From: Diplonema japonicum
Taxonomy: Eukaryota > Euglenozoa > Diplonemea > Diplonemida > Diplonemidae
Length of the DNA stretch: 64,000 bases
Direction: 5' to 3'
Assembly (NCBI GenBank): GCA_964019335.1
Contig: OZ025718.1
Coordinates: 124,001 to 188,000, forward strand
Shown here: one piece after another, positions 21,701-31,580 of the stretch
Numbering within the stretch: position 1 is the first letter of the stretch
How the letters are laid out: the number at the start of each line of letters is the position of its first letter
Translations under genes and position numbers: made by a program
Notes under the pieces: model-generated
Told to the model about the DNA's origin: nothing
Seen by the model: the letters and a program-made list of their open reading frames with translations, nothing else
The model's database searches: none

Positions 21701-22241
21701 GAGGAACATCCCCGAGAGTCTTAAGGTGTCCGAGGGCTTTTTCTGTGTCGGGAAGAGCTTTCTTCAGCAAGATAAAATGGTGTACCGGTGCGATAGTGAT
21801 GTTCTTGCAGATTTCTAGACATGACTCGAAGGATTTCTGGTGTTTCAAGTACGCCTCGATAGCATTTGCCGAGAAGTGTATGTTGCTCTCAGTGCACTGT
21901 TTAAAGTAGTTCTCCGCTGTGTCGAGCATTCCTGTGTGAAGGAGCCGTGTCAAGATGGCAGAGGCCACCAAGGGTCCTATTGGTGCATTGTATATCAGGA
22001 GGTGATTCAGGGTCTCGAGAACTTCTTTGATCTGGGCTTGTGTGCAATTCTCCTGAATCATGCATTTATGGGCCCCTCTGAGGAAGGCGAGGGTATCTAG
22101 ATCGTCTTTGAGCCCATTGTGTTCTTGTATTGCACGCGCTGCATTCTTGTATCCCACCTCTGTCACGAAACCCTCAATTCGACCGTTTCCGGCGACCCAT
22201 TTTTGTACAATACCCGCGGTCCTCAGACCGGCCCGGTTCAT
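18754..22241 (-). CDS. Large helical-repeat protein, three exons, 1,128 aa
   Basis: Exons are 22241-20022, 19984-18963 and 18898-18754. The introns are 37 nt (GTATGG..CTCAG) and 64 nt (GTGTGT..TTCAG), and each junction keeps the frame. The N-terminus (MNRAGLRTAGIVQKWVAG) is basic with no acidic residue, compatible with a mitochondrial presequence. The body is tandem helix pairs, with Ala/Leu/Val-rich stretches such as LVASAILTRLLHTGML and IAIVICSGAVL, reminiscent of organellar PPR/OPR/FASTK-type RNA-binding solenoids, but repeat consensus residues are too weak to assign a class. The C-terminus ends HITLYFRRSE. The third exon would be missed by a single-frame reading. The function is inferred only as a protein or RNA scaffold. 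Confidence 0.75.
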
Positions 22242-22540
22242 GCTTTATTATAGGGTAGGTTTTTTTTTTTTTTTTATAAAAAAAAAAAAAAAAAAAAGAA
22301 ACAAGAAATGAGGAGCGGGGGGGATGAGAACGAAAAGACAAAAATTTTGGCGTTTTTTTTTTTTTTTTTTAATTTATCACCCCCCATTTTTTTTTTCTTC
22401 GTTGTTCTTTTTTTTATTTTTATTTTGTTTTTTTAGGGGGGGGGAGAGGCCTCTTTTCTTTTTCCTTTCTTAAAAGCTAACATACGCAGATAACGATGCG
22501 AAAAATAGCGTTGCAACACAAAAGAGGGAAAACCGGAGGG

Positions 22541-22572
<32 letters not shown>

Positions 22573-23190
22573 CTCTTTTTTTCTTTTTCTTTTTCGGTCC
22601 TGAGCGTTATTTACTCCTTTTTAATTTCAGTCCTACATTCCTTCTTTTTTTTTTTTTTTTTTTCTATTATTATTATTACCCTCTCAATTTTACCTCATTC
22701 ACTAGAAAGAATGCACTTCCGGAGTTTGAGCCCGGCCGCCGACGGGTTCTGTTTTCCCAATTTTTCCTAAAAGGGAAACTGAATTAAGTAGAAAACTGAG
22801 GGAGAGTAAAATAAAAAAAACCAGCTATTCACGCCCAATAACCTTCTGTCAGAAAATTCATTTCTTCGTGTCATGAATAAATAGCTACTTCTGAAAAGAA
22901 AGGGAGAAAGGGAAACAGAAAAAAAAATAGCGGGGGAGAAAACCCAAAGAGCACTAAGCAGCAGCATGGAAGGGCACCCTTTTCAAAGGTATCAATGGGA
23001 AGGGGAAAAAAAAAATTATTTTTCAAATTCCCATTTTCTTTTTTTTTTTTTTTTATAAATGATCCCGGAGCATATGTTGTAAAAAGAAAAGGAAGAGTAG
23101 AGGGAAAGAAAAGAAGAATTCTTTTCTGGGGAAAAAAAAAAAAAAATCACGCCTTTTTTTTTTAAACCCCCCCTCATATCCCTGTGACAA

Positions 23191-23243
23191 TATAGACTGA
23201 AACTATATGTTTGTGTATATAGACAGAAACTATATGTTTGTGT
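23191..23243. repeat. Two-copy 27-bp tandem repeat
   Basis: The unit tatagactgaaactatatg followed by tttgtgt is repeated at 23218 with a single t-to-a change. Only two copies are present. Confidence 0.85.
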
Positions 23244-23400
23244 GCACGAGCGGTATTTTTACCTAATAAAAATAAAACCACACGCTTTGCACATCAACTC
23301 GTTTCCAGTCTCAACAAATAATTTCGTTTAAAAAAGAAAGAAGAAATTCCTGATCCCAGGTTTTCATTTCGGCCACTACAGAGATATGATTGGTTGGTAC

Positions 23401-23432
<32 letters not shown>

Positions 23433-23705
23433 ACATTTAGAAAAAAAGAGGAAAAAGAAAAGGACAGATAAACGGCAAAAGCCATCGACAAGCGAGAAAA
23501 AAAAAAGGGCCAAAAAAATTGCAGAATTTGATTTCTTTTCATCGTGTTAAGGTTTTCTCAATACAAAACGAAGACGGATAAATAAAGAGAGGAAAAAAAA
23601 AAGAAAGAAAAAAAAAAAGAAAAAAATAATAATAACACACTCTTTTTTTTTTCTTCTTCTTCTTTTGTTTCTTCTAATATTACAGCCCCCCCCCCCCCCC
23701 CCCCC

Positions 23706-23865
23706 CAGGGCAATGTTGGCAAAGAAACGCGTTTTCCAAGCTTTTTTTTTTTCGAAAAAAAAAAAAGAAAACGTTTCCTTATTTCGGGGCCTTTTCTTAG
23801 GTATCTGAAAAAATAAGGAAACGGAAAACGGAAACGTTTCCCAGTTTCTTTGCCAACATAGCCCT
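23706..23865. mobile_element. Foldback / MITE-like element 1
   Basis: The left end cagggcaatgttggcaaaga and the right end tctttgccaacatagccctg are inverted complements with one mismatch over at least 20 bp. An inner pair (cgtttccttattt / aaataaggaaacg) forms a second palindrome. About 160 bp with terminal inverted repeats and no coding capacity fits a non-autonomous foldback or MITE. Confidence 0.7.
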
Positions 23866-23874
23866 GAGGTCATC

Positions 23875-23911
23875 AAAAGCCCTATGCAAAGGTAGTTTTT
23901 TTCAGTTTTTC

Positions 23912-23956
<45 letters not shown>

Positions 23957-24040
23957 GTTTTTCTAAGGCCTTCGACCCAGATCCGGTTTCTACCACTCCC
24001 GACCCTTTTCCTGCCCAAGAATGGGTAAATTAAAAAATCG

Positions 24041-24073
<33 letters not shown>

Positions 24074-24217
24074 TGAAAGGGGTAGAAACCGGATCTATCT
24101 GGGTGTGCTTTGTGGCGGGTTGGGTCACGGTATATGGTCGAATGGCCTTAGAAAAGCGTTTTTTTAGAAAAGCGTTTTTTTAGAAAAACTGAAAAAACCA
24201 CCTTTGCATGGGATTTT
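23875..24217. mobile_element. Foldback / MITE-like element 2
   Basis: The outer arms ccctatgcaaaggtag and cacctttgcatggg are inverted complements, as are tttttcagtttttcc / gaaaaactgaaaa. Further in, ttctaaggcctt / aatggccttagaa and gatccggtttctacc / ggtagaaaccggatc also pair. Two long poly(A) runs interrupt the arms. The element is about 340 bp with no open frame, and sits 9 bp from foldback element 1. Confidence 0.75.
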
Positions 24218-24391
24218 TTTTGGGGGGGGGGTTTTGATACCCCCTACCCCTCCCTTCCATTTCTCCTTTTTTTTTCTTTCGTATGATCACCATTTAAAAG
24301 TATTTAAAAATGGAAAAAAAAATAACTGAACACTTTTTTTTTTCTTTTTTCTTCTTTTTTTTTTCCCCTTCCCATCCAAAGAACACACAAC

Positions 24392-24444
<53 letters not shown>

Positions 24445-24516
24445 CAACAAAAAAAGATAGTGCTGCTTTAGTTTCTTTTTCAAGGACAAAAAAAAAATTC
24501 TTTTTTCCCATTAAAG

Positions 24517-24609
24517 TCATGCCGAGTGGCCGGAGCTCCATGAGCTGAGCATGGCCTGCAAAGTGCACACTGATGTGGAGTCCGACATTGCGGCCTTTTA
24601 AAAGTTTCG

Positions 24610-24641
<32 letters not shown>

Positions 24642-25736
24642 CACAAAAAAAAAAAAAATACCTTGATAACAGCCAAACGAAGTTGGTTGATATCGGGCCC
24701 TGCCTGCCACCCATTAGGCCCGTAAGTAGGGGGGGAGATGGAAAGGCCAGCTGCGAGCTCAGCTTGGCTCTCCGACCGTTGATGTTGCTGCTGGTACGAA
24801 TGCGGAGGTTGAGGCTTCTTAGCAGGCGGGGAGGCGAAGACGTTGGGAGGCGGCTGCACAGGTGGCTGGTGAGCGGTGGCCGAGCTTGTATTAAAGATAG
24901 AAGGGCTGCTGGGTGTAGTCGGGAATGTACCCTGCCCTGTAGGGGTGGGAACAGGAGGTGGGACGCCGCTCTTTGCAACAGAAGGCGCTCTTCTCTCCAC
25001 CTTACCTACAACACTCCCCGGGGTTGACACCGGTGGCGGGATATCACTCTTCACCATTGTTACAACCTTCCCCACCGTGCTCCCTGGCGTGGGTACTGCA
25101 GGAGGCACCGAAGGTACCCTACCCACATTACTCCCAGGTGTGGGAACTGCAGGGGGTATCCCTGATGACTTACCCACACTGCTTCCTGGGGTAGGCACAG
25201 GTGGCGGAACATCTCGGCTAGGGGTTGACATCTCCGCAGGGGAGGAAACCTGTACACCATTCCCCACTGTTTCCTTTGGGTGCTTGAGTGTCTGCACTAT
25301 CTGTAAAGCAGCTTTCTTCGCTTCACATCTGTAGCCGTTGATAACAGTTCCCGTGGAGTTCCTGCTCAGAATCACAAGATCATTCTCTTCAGCCTTTTTT
25401 TTTTTTTTTTTTTTTTTTTGGTTCTTTTTTTTTATAATGGGGGGGACGTACCTGGACCGAATCCGGCTCTTTCGGGACTTCATTCTCGGACACCACTTCT
25501 CGGTCCTTCATGAGCATAACCTTGTCAAGAGCCCTGCCGCCTTGTCTTTGGCACACCACGCACAGGCCACTTACACCGGTTGTCTGTTGTGTGCGTGTTT
25601 TTTTTTTTCTTTTTTTTTGTCATACCACCCAAACGCTGTTTTGATCGTATTTTATTAGCTCCGCCCTGCCAAAGGGGCCTGTCACCTGCGTGACCAAGGG
25701 GTCGTGCTTCTTGGCAAAGGACAAATAATCATCCAT
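24517..25736 (-). CDS. Proline-rich repeat protein, four exons, 350 aa
   Basis: Exons are 25736-25626, 25583-25452, 25393-24662 and 24594-24517. The introns are 42, 58 and 67 nt, GT-AG, largely poly-A/T, and all junctions are in frame. The first 100 residues (MDDYLSFAKKHDPLVTQVTG...) look like a small beta-rich domain with strands such as SVWVTTGVSGLCVV and LVILSRNSTGTVINGY. Residues about 115-215 are tandem proline repeats of the form PPxVPTPGSxVGK, five or more units. A Pro/Gln-rich region follows and then a helical C-terminus ending WSSGHSA. Such a layout suits a scaffold that presents proline motifs to SH3/WW/EVH1-type partners, but I do not recognise the family. A naive reading runs from exon 3 into a false Lys/Phe-rich tail. 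Confidence 0.75.
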
Positions 25737-25964
25737 ATTATAATTCATATTTCTTTTTTTTTTTTTTTTTCTTGTTTTCCTTCTTCCTCTTTTTTTTTTC
25801 TCTTTTTTTTCTTTTCCCTCCCCCCTCTTTTTTTATATAGGTCGCGTCTGGGTGTAAAAAAAAAAAAAAAGTTACTCCAACAACTTCTACGTGTCAAAAA
25901 GCAAAAACAAAACAAAACAAAAAACCCCCACCACCACCTTACTTTTACTAATTTTTTTATTCCA
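25737..25964. other. Pyrimidine-rich intergenic spacer
   Basis: T/C-rich tracts and an A run, with no coding frame. On the minus strand these are purine-rich sequences upstream of the proline-rich gene and the 3' region of the small hypothetical gene. Confidence 0.6.
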
Positions 25965-26381
25965 TTAAGGGGCTCTGTTAAGTCCAGCAAGAACATTGCG
26001 AGAAGTGTTGAAGACGAAGGCTGTAGAGATAAGCCGGGCTGCCGTGCGTGATGTTGGAGTCTCGACGCGGAGCTGGAGAAGGATCTCAGTAGCAAGACGG
26101 TCAGCAGCGTAGAAGAGCAGCACGTAGAGAGCTGACTGGGAGATGGAGGCTGCGTGGATGTGTGACGCAGAGAGCGGCAAGGGTTGAGCTTGCTGGACTA
26201 CCACAGTTTGCTGTACTGTTGTTGCTGCTAGAGCTGCTGGAGTTTCAGGTCTCAGCACTCTTTCAGCCACCCCGTATAATGGATGACTCTCCCCCCCGTC
26301 CAGTGCCCAGCCCACTGCTTTCAACAACACCCTCGTCTTCCACGGCCTCTCGGCACCCTCCCAGCTGGGGCGCGCAGCCAT
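25965..26381 (-). CDS. Hypothetical protein, 138 aa
   Basis: The open frame starts at the ATG at 26379-26381, directly preceded by an in-frame TAA, so the start is fixed. A strong acceptor (ctttggtttcccag) ends 14 nt upstream. The protein has a basic N-terminus (MAARPSWEGAERPWKTRVLLK), an Ala/Val/Gln-rich middle and a moderately hydrophobic stretch (SQSALYVLLFYAADRLATEI) that could be a membrane-associated helix. No motif is recognised. It lies about 140 nt after the stop of the WD40 gene upstream in the array, on the same strand. Confidence 0.6.
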   Translation of the reverse strand: MAARPSWEGAERPWKTRVLLKAVGWALDGGESHPLYGVAERVLRPETPAALAATTVQQTVVVQQAQPLPLSASHIHAASISQSALYVLLFYAADRLATEILLQLRVETPTSRTAARLISTAFVFNTSRNVLAGLNRAP

Positions 26382-26395
26382 TTATTCAACTCGTT

Positions 26396-26397
26396 CT
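26396..26397 (-). promoter_or_regulatory. Putative trans-splice / 5'-UTR splice acceptor
   Basis: On the minus strand aaatttctttggtttcccag ends in AG 14 nt before the ATG of the 138-aa gene. An in-frame stop lies between, so this AG cannot join a coding exon and must define a 5' UTR boundary. Confidence 0.6.
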
Positions 26398-26517
26398 GGG
26401 AAACCAAAGAAATTTGCTTTTTCTCCAAACATCCTCAAGATCGTATAACTAACTTAAGGGGGAGGGGAAAAAGAAGGGGGGGGGGGGGGTGTGTAAATGT
26501 TGAGGATCAACTCACCC

Positions 26518-28464
26518 TCACTTCTGTGCGTAGCCCAGTATCAGCATTGAGAATTTTTCGTACCCGACTGTCTCCCCCACTGATTTTGCAAAGGCTTTCC
26601 TGTTGGGCTCCACCCCGTACTGGTCCAGGGTGTACCAGTAATCGAGAAACCTCTTGGCAGGGATTGTTGCCTGCTTTGTAGGGTTGAGCTTCTCCCACAG
26701 GGCGTTGATCTCCGCTTCCGTAACATTGACGCCAGGAGACGGGATGGAGTGGGCGAGGTACGGCTGAGGGGTTGGGAGAGGCATGTAGTAGCTTTCATGA
26801 GCTGCCTTGGGGACCTGCCGCGCCTCGGGGGGCATGATCATCGACTGCCAACTTGTGGCTTGTTCGCCAAGTGCTGTGACCCATCCGTGGTTTAGTATGA
26901 TCTGCCGCGTGGTGCCCTCCAGGCCGTGAAGGGTTTCAAGGTGCTTTCCCGTCTTCAGGTCCCAGCCCGTCACCATCCCTTCACACGCCCCGTACACCAC
27001 ACCGTGTGACGCCGCGACTGCTGTCACCGGCTTCGTCAAGGCACGCAGCGTTTGCAGGATCTGACCCTTTGTGAGCAGCTCGGAGATGTTCCGGTCAGCC
27101 GCCACAGCCAGCTCTCGGATCTGTGCGATCTCTTCTCGTTTTTTATCCACAGCCTCTTTTGCAAGCACCGCGGTCTCCGATTCATCAGCAAGCACATGTC
27201 TGTGGAGAGTCGACAGCCCACTCCAAAGCAGATCGGGCCTTGCGTCAAGACTGTTCCTGAAGAGGGTGTTCAGTGCAGGTGTGATCTCATCCCTAAGAAT
27301 GATGCCTTTGCTTGAACCGCCCAAACAGTCCAGCCCTTCGCGTCCCCTATCCAACCCTGCAGTGAGAAGCAATGACAACCCGAAGAATGGCTTCCGTGCC
27401 TCCTTTGCAGCCTTCACGATGTCTGACTCGTGTTCCTCAATCCTGCGGAGCTCTTCCAGTTCCGCCTCAGCTTGTGCTAGGATTGCGTTTAACGAGTTTG
27501 AGTCTTTCGAGGCCTCCAGCGACTCTGTGCTGCGTCCTTCTGTGAGCCATACCCGCACCTTCCCATCCTCGTGTCCCGTCACAAGCACTGTGCTGCACCG
27601 TTCTCGCAGAGACTTGTCCACTGTGGGCTCGTATTTGTACAGGCGCAGCGTCGTCACGTCAGGCGGGAAGACTTGTCCTTGCCATCCGGTAGCGAGGTCC
27701 CAAGAAATGCACCCGCCTTGGATAGGCTTTGACGGTTTGAAGGGTCTTCGGTTGTGCTTGATGTCGTCGGCAGTGGGGAGGGTTTCCGGGAGGGGGAACT
27801 CAGCTGGGTTCACAGCGGTAGAGGAATACGCGAACCCGTCAGGATGCACCACCAGGGAGGAGATGGCGTCCGTGAGGCCCTTCAGAATACGCTTGGGAGG
27901 ATTGCCTTCTTTGCGCTGCCAGAGGCAGACGTGGCCGTCGGACGAACCAGACACGATACATGGCTTGTTGAAGGCAGCAAGGTGGGGGACAGGCGCGGAC
28001 GAGACAGAGAAGACCCGAAGCAACGCACGGTTCCGCGCGTGCCACGCTATGATGTCCCCTCTCACGGTTGAGGTGTATATCTCATCAGGCATAACAAGAA
28101 GCGCAATGAGCCCGCCTCGTGCTGCGTCAAAAATGTGGACACATTCACCTCTGTCCCACTCCCTCATTGTCCCGTCGTGGGATATGGTAAAGGTTCTGCC
28201 ACCGTCGGGGCCGGTTAAGCTTCCTATCTCAGACACTAACTCGTCGTGGCGCCCATAGACGGCAACACACTCTGTCTCGTCTGTTGTGTCGCCTCTTCTC
28301 AGCTCGTACTCTCTCACCTCTCCATCCTCTGCACCGGTTATCAAGGCCGTTCTTTGAGCGCCCGTCCAAACCGGTGTGTGCAAGCAGCATATCCGTCCAC
28401 CTTCTACCTTCAGCCCCCGTGTTCTGTGAATGTGTACCAAGCACGGCTCAACTATCTTTGCCAT
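26518..28464 (-). CDS. WD40 beta-propeller protein with C-terminal EF-hand-like helix domain, 648 aa
   Basis: The N-terminal 330 residues carry WD40-type repeats: LITGAEDGEVREYEL, FTISHDGTMREWDRG, CIVSGSSDGHVCLWQR, ISWDLATGW and LVTGHEDGKVRVWLTE. A charged coiled-coil-like helix follows (AILAQAEAELEELRRIEEHE), then more propeller-like strands (VVYGACEGMVTGWDLKTGK). The last 70 residues (INALWEKLNPTKQATIPAK... KFSMLILGYAQK) look like a paired-helix EF-hand-like module without canonical calcium ligands. WD40 propellers are assembly platforms, and this layout occurs in cilium/flagellum-associated proteins, which is only a suggestion. Single exon; the start is the ATG at 28462-28464. Confidence 0.82.
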   Translation of the reverse strand: MAKIVEPCLVHIHRTRGLKVEGGRICCLHTPVWTGAQRTALITGAEDGEVREYELRRGDTTDETECVAVYGRHDELVSEIGSLTGPDGGRTFTISHDGTMREWDRGECVHIFDAARGGLIALLVMPDEIYTSTVRGDIIAWHARNRALLRVFSVSSAPVPHLAAFNKPCIVSGSSDGHVCLWQRKEGNPPKRILKGLTDAISSLVVHPDGFAYSSTAVNPAEFPLPETLPTADDIKHNRRPFKPSKPIQGGCISWDLATGWQGQVFPPDVTTLRLYKYEPTVDKSLRERCSTVLVTGHEDGKVRVWLTEGRSTESLEASKDSNSLNAILAQAEAELEELRRIEEHESDIVKAAKEARKPFFGLSLLLTAGLDRGREGLDCLGGSSKGIILRDEITPALNTLFRNSLDARPDLLWSGLSTLHRHVLADESETAVLAKEAVDKKREEIAQIRELAVAADRNISELLTKGQILQTLRALTKPVTAVAASHGVVYGACEGMVTGWDLKTGKHLETLHGLEGTTRQIILNHGWVTALGEQATSWQSMIMPPEARQVPKAAHESYYMPLPTPQPYLAHSIPSPGVNVTEAEINALWEKLNPTKQATIPAKRFLDYWYTLDQYGVEPNRKAFAKSVGETVGYEKFSMLILGYAQK

Positions 28465-29061
28465 TTTTGTTATTATCTTTTTTGTGTAAAATAAGAGGGG
28501 GGAGAAGGAAAAGAAAAAGCTGCCCTGGGTGGTGTGAAGAAAATTTCACCGGGAGAAGAAAAAAAAAAAGGAAAAAAAATAGAATGTATGAGTTTAAGGA
28601 GGTCTTTTTGTGAAAACGCCTGTTTCTCATCTAACCCCCTTTCTTTTAACGTCAAAAGGTAACGCCACAAGTCACAACGGCGCTCAGCACGACCCCATCC
28701 ACAGTCCCAAAGTGTGCCATAAAACACATGGGGTGTATGTGGGTAAAAAAAAAATGCTAGAATACAGCATTTTCTTCCTCTCCCCTCTTTCTCTTTCTCC
28801 CTTTCCCCCTTTTAATGTAAATTAGAAGGAGAAAGGACACCTTCTTATCCTTGCGTTTGAACGGTGGGGGGGGAGGAGACAGAATCTTCTTGTGTCTCTC
28901 TCATCACCTGCCTCTGCGCACCATACGTGGCGTTGCTGTGGCAAGCGGTGTGTGGGGAATATCGAGAAGAAGCTGCTTTTGCTGATCAAGTTTTTGACGA
29001 AGCTGTTTGGGAAAAAAAAAAAAAAAAAAAGTTTTTTATTTTTTCCCCCCACCACGGAATT
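28465..29061. other. Intergenic spacer
   Basis: A/G-rich and pyrimidine-rich tracts with short unique stretches at about 28590-28740 and 28850-29000. The sequence tatgagtttaaggagg at about 28586 resembles the start of repeat R2. No coding frame is supported. Confidence 0.55.
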
Positions 29062-29683
29062 TCACACTTTATACTCTTCATGCTCAAGACGTGCGGCTTC
29101 TTTCGCCATATCACTGGCAGCAGTTTTGTTCGAGTTGACCTTTCGAACTGCGGTTTCGACGACAGCACTTTTCTTGTCGCGGACTTTATTCTCGAAGAAT
29201 GATTGTTGGTGTTCTTTGGCGATTTCGCGTTGTTCCCGTGCTTGTGCGGCACGTAGGGAGATGTCTTGTTCTCTTCTTTGCCGCATTAGGCCTTCGTTCA
29301 GCCTTTTTTCCTTCACCCGCTCCTCTACTCTGTTCACCACTGCGGTGTCGAGGTCGTCCTGTATCCGTTGCCGCCTCCCTACACCCGTTTCCTTGTCCTC
29401 CTTCGCCCTGTTGGTGAGCTCTGTGACGTACTCTTGGCTAGCTTTGCTATACCGCAGTTTTGTCCTTTCCCACGATATCTTGTCCTTTGTGATGTCGTTT
29501 TTCTTTTTGACGAACAGCTCTTCCATCCTGTCCCTTGCTCTTTCTTTTCTGTCCCGCTCGTAGTTTCTTAACTGTTGCTTCTCCGTCTTGCTTTGTTCAT
29601 CGTAGTTAAACTTCCTCTGACGATCGACCTCTTTCAGTTCCGTTACCTGTCGCTTCTGGTCCAAGGCTCTTTGGTAGACAGCC

Positions 29684-29723
<40 letters not shown>

Positions 29724-29958
29724 GAATTCTTTTTTTTTTTTTGTATACTTTTCTCAGCTGTATCGAGACCTTTGCTTCCTCGCTCTGCAGCATGGCTAGT
29801 CTTGCCTTCACGCCCGTGTAGTGGTCCAGCGCTTTTTTTTTCTCGGTGTCGTACTTGACTAGCTCTTTCCCCAGCCCGATGTCATGCTCGCCGTAGTTCG
29901 GCCGCTCCACCCGGACAGGTCTTTTATGCGAAGGGAACAGCGATGCTACGGGTGGCAT
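29062..29958 (-). CDS. Charged coiled-coil protein, two exons, 277 aa
   Basis: Exon 1 is 29958-29749 (MPPVASLFPSHKRPVRVERP..., 70 codons) and exon 2 is 29685-29062. The 63-nt intron begins GTATAC and is nearly all A, ending AAAG. It happens to stay in frame, which would insert a spurious polylysine. The protein after residue 35 is one long Lys/Glu/Arg/Gln-rich helix with heptad spacing (KQQLRNYERDRKERARDRME, VVNRVEERVKEKRLNEGLM), typical of a rod-like coiled coil. No head domain is seen. Cytoskeletal or flagellar proteins often look like this, but the identity is unknown. Confidence 0.7.
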
Positions 29959-30146
29959 TTCTTTTTTTTTTTTCTTTTTTCTTTTTTTCTCCCACACCCT
30001 CTCTCCCACTTTCCCTCTCCCCCTTTTTTTTTTCTTTTTCTTTTTTTTTGCTCCCTGGATACAAATAAAAAAAAAAAAAAAAAAAAAAAAAACAAGGGGG
30101 AAAAAAAAAAAAAAAAAAACCTTTCTATTTTTTTTTTCTTCCATTC

Positions 30147-31016
30147 TCACCCCAGCTCCAAAGAAGTTATCCCGAACACCATGCTGCTGGGGAACTCGGG
30201 AGGGACACCCCTGTACATCCTATGTGTCTCACAAGTGCATGGCATCCCCATCTCTCCGAAGGTTCTAACGGCGTCTTTATTAACGGAAGGGACGTCTATG
30301 TATAAGTGCTCAGAAGCAGGAACATGGGTGGCAACTGCTGAGTAAAGGCGTAAGGCGTGGTGGGGGTTGGACGCTGTCAAAGGACCTATGCGGTGGCCAT
30401 CAACAACCTTACGGCTTGCTACGAACCCTGCGATATCTCCTGACTCGTCAAAGGCAACGAAACAATGCGAAGAGGGAAGGGACACCCATGTCTTGAGAAA
30501 TGAGTCTCGTTCTGGCCAGAACCTAGCGTCATGCGCTACGACTGCCGCCCATGGCACAGCGTCCACAGGAACAATTTTGTCAGGAAGGGGTAGAGGTGCT
30601 GACCCTGAGGCTAGTCTACCGCGGCCTTGTAGTCTGTTGTTTTTCCACATTGCATGGAAGCCGTATCCTTCATATCTTTTCTTCTGTTCAGTAACAGCGT
30701 CTAAGCCCACTGACGAGTACCCGTCCACTCTCGGTAGCGCCTTTCCCCATGTTTCTACGCCGTGTCCTTTCCCACGGTGGCCTTCCTTGACTATGAAAAA
30801 ACCGATAAAGGCTAGTTTCGTGCTGTGTTTCACTACACTTATGCAGCTCACCGGTTCTCCGTCCAGAAACCCGGCTAGAAACCCTTCTTTATCTACGTTG
30901 TGAAATGCGGTGATGTCGTCCAGACCATTATTCCATTGTTCTTTATTTGCCCATTTGGCGTGTATTGCCCGAGCCCCCTCTAAGGTCACCGGACGGAGTT
31001 CCAAGCGATGTGCCAT
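30147..31016 (-). CDS. GNAT-family N-acetyltransferase, 289 aa
   Basis: The N-terminal half carries the GNAT core: LELRPVTLEGARAIHAKWAN, the beta4-alpha3 acetyl-CoA loop FFIVKEGHRGKGHGVETWGK (R-x-x-G-x-G/A type) near residue 80, and YEGYGFHAMWKN at the end of the fold. The C-terminal half (FVAFDESGDIAGFVASRKV ... LYIDVPSVNKDAVRTFGEMGM) fits the second GNAT-like lobe of YitH/HolE-type proteins. It transfers acetyl groups from acetyl-CoA to an unknown amine. The start is the ATG at 31014-31016; the frame upstream is a Lys/Gly run. The first 26-30 codons are duplicated twice upstream in the GST repeat array, so this is the intact source gene. Confidence 0.85.
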   Translation of the reverse strand: MAHRLELRPVTLEGARAIHAKWANKEQWNNGLDDITAFHNVDKEGFLAGFLDGEPVSCISVVKHSTKLAFIGFFIVKEGHRGKGHGVETWGKALPRVDGYSSVGLDAVTEQKKRYEGYGFHAMWKNNRLQGRGRLASGSAPLPLPDKIVPVDAVPWAAVVAHDARFWPERDSFLKTWVSLPSSHCFVAFDESGDIAGFVASRKVVDGHRIGPLTASNPHHALRLYSAVATHVPASEHLYIDVPSVNKDAVRTFGEMGMPCTCETHRMYRGVPPEFPSSMVFGITSLELG

Positions 31017-31441
31017 GCGCTCCACACCTCCTTTTCCTTTTTTTTTTTTCCCCCTCATTTCAAATTTTTTGTAAGAAATAAAAAAAAAAATAAAAATAAC
31101 AAGAGCAAAGGAAAAGAAAGGATTGCGTGTGGAGGGCAGGGGGAGGAGGGCAAGAGTGCCCCCCCCCCCCCCCCCCCTCCGTTTTTTCTTTTTTTTTTCT
31201 CTTCTTTTTCTTCTTAGAAAAGAAATAGTTATAAAAATGTTTTTTTCTTCGCAAGCAACATTTTATAAAAGACCCCCCCCCCCACAAAGAAAGAAATCCA
31301 CTAGGATAGGAAACGAAGTAGTTAGCAACGGCCCACCAAAAAGAGAATGGCGTTCCTTAATAAAAAGAATGGAGGGAAAGGAAGGCCTTCGAACGGCTCA
31401 CCATTTCCCCCAAAAAAAGAAATGGAAAGTAAATAAAAAAA

Positions 31442-31484
31442 GAGGAACTGGACGTTGTTCGTACGTGCCAGGGTTAAAATAAGA
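31442..31484 (+). repeat. Partial SINE-like repeat R1 in unit 1
   Basis: Carries only the first part of R1 (gaggaactggacgttgttcg, tacgtgccagggttaaaat), truncated before the middle of the element. It is duplicated with the unit at 34879. Confidence 0.6.
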
Positions 31485-31580
31485 ATAAAAAAAAAAAGAA
31501 GAGACTTTTATTTATTTTTCATTCTTATCCAAAAGAAAAGAGAGGGGTTTATTTTTTGTTGTATTTTCTTCTTCAAATAC

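Larger units (their letters stand above)
22242..24516. other. Gene-free region with foldback elements and homopolymers
   Basis: The first 1.4 kb is A/T runs with scattered unique sequence and one 27-bp tandem duplication at 23191-23243. From 23706 to 24217 lie two adjacent inverted-repeat structures, listed separately. No open frame here has coding character. Confidence 0.65.
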
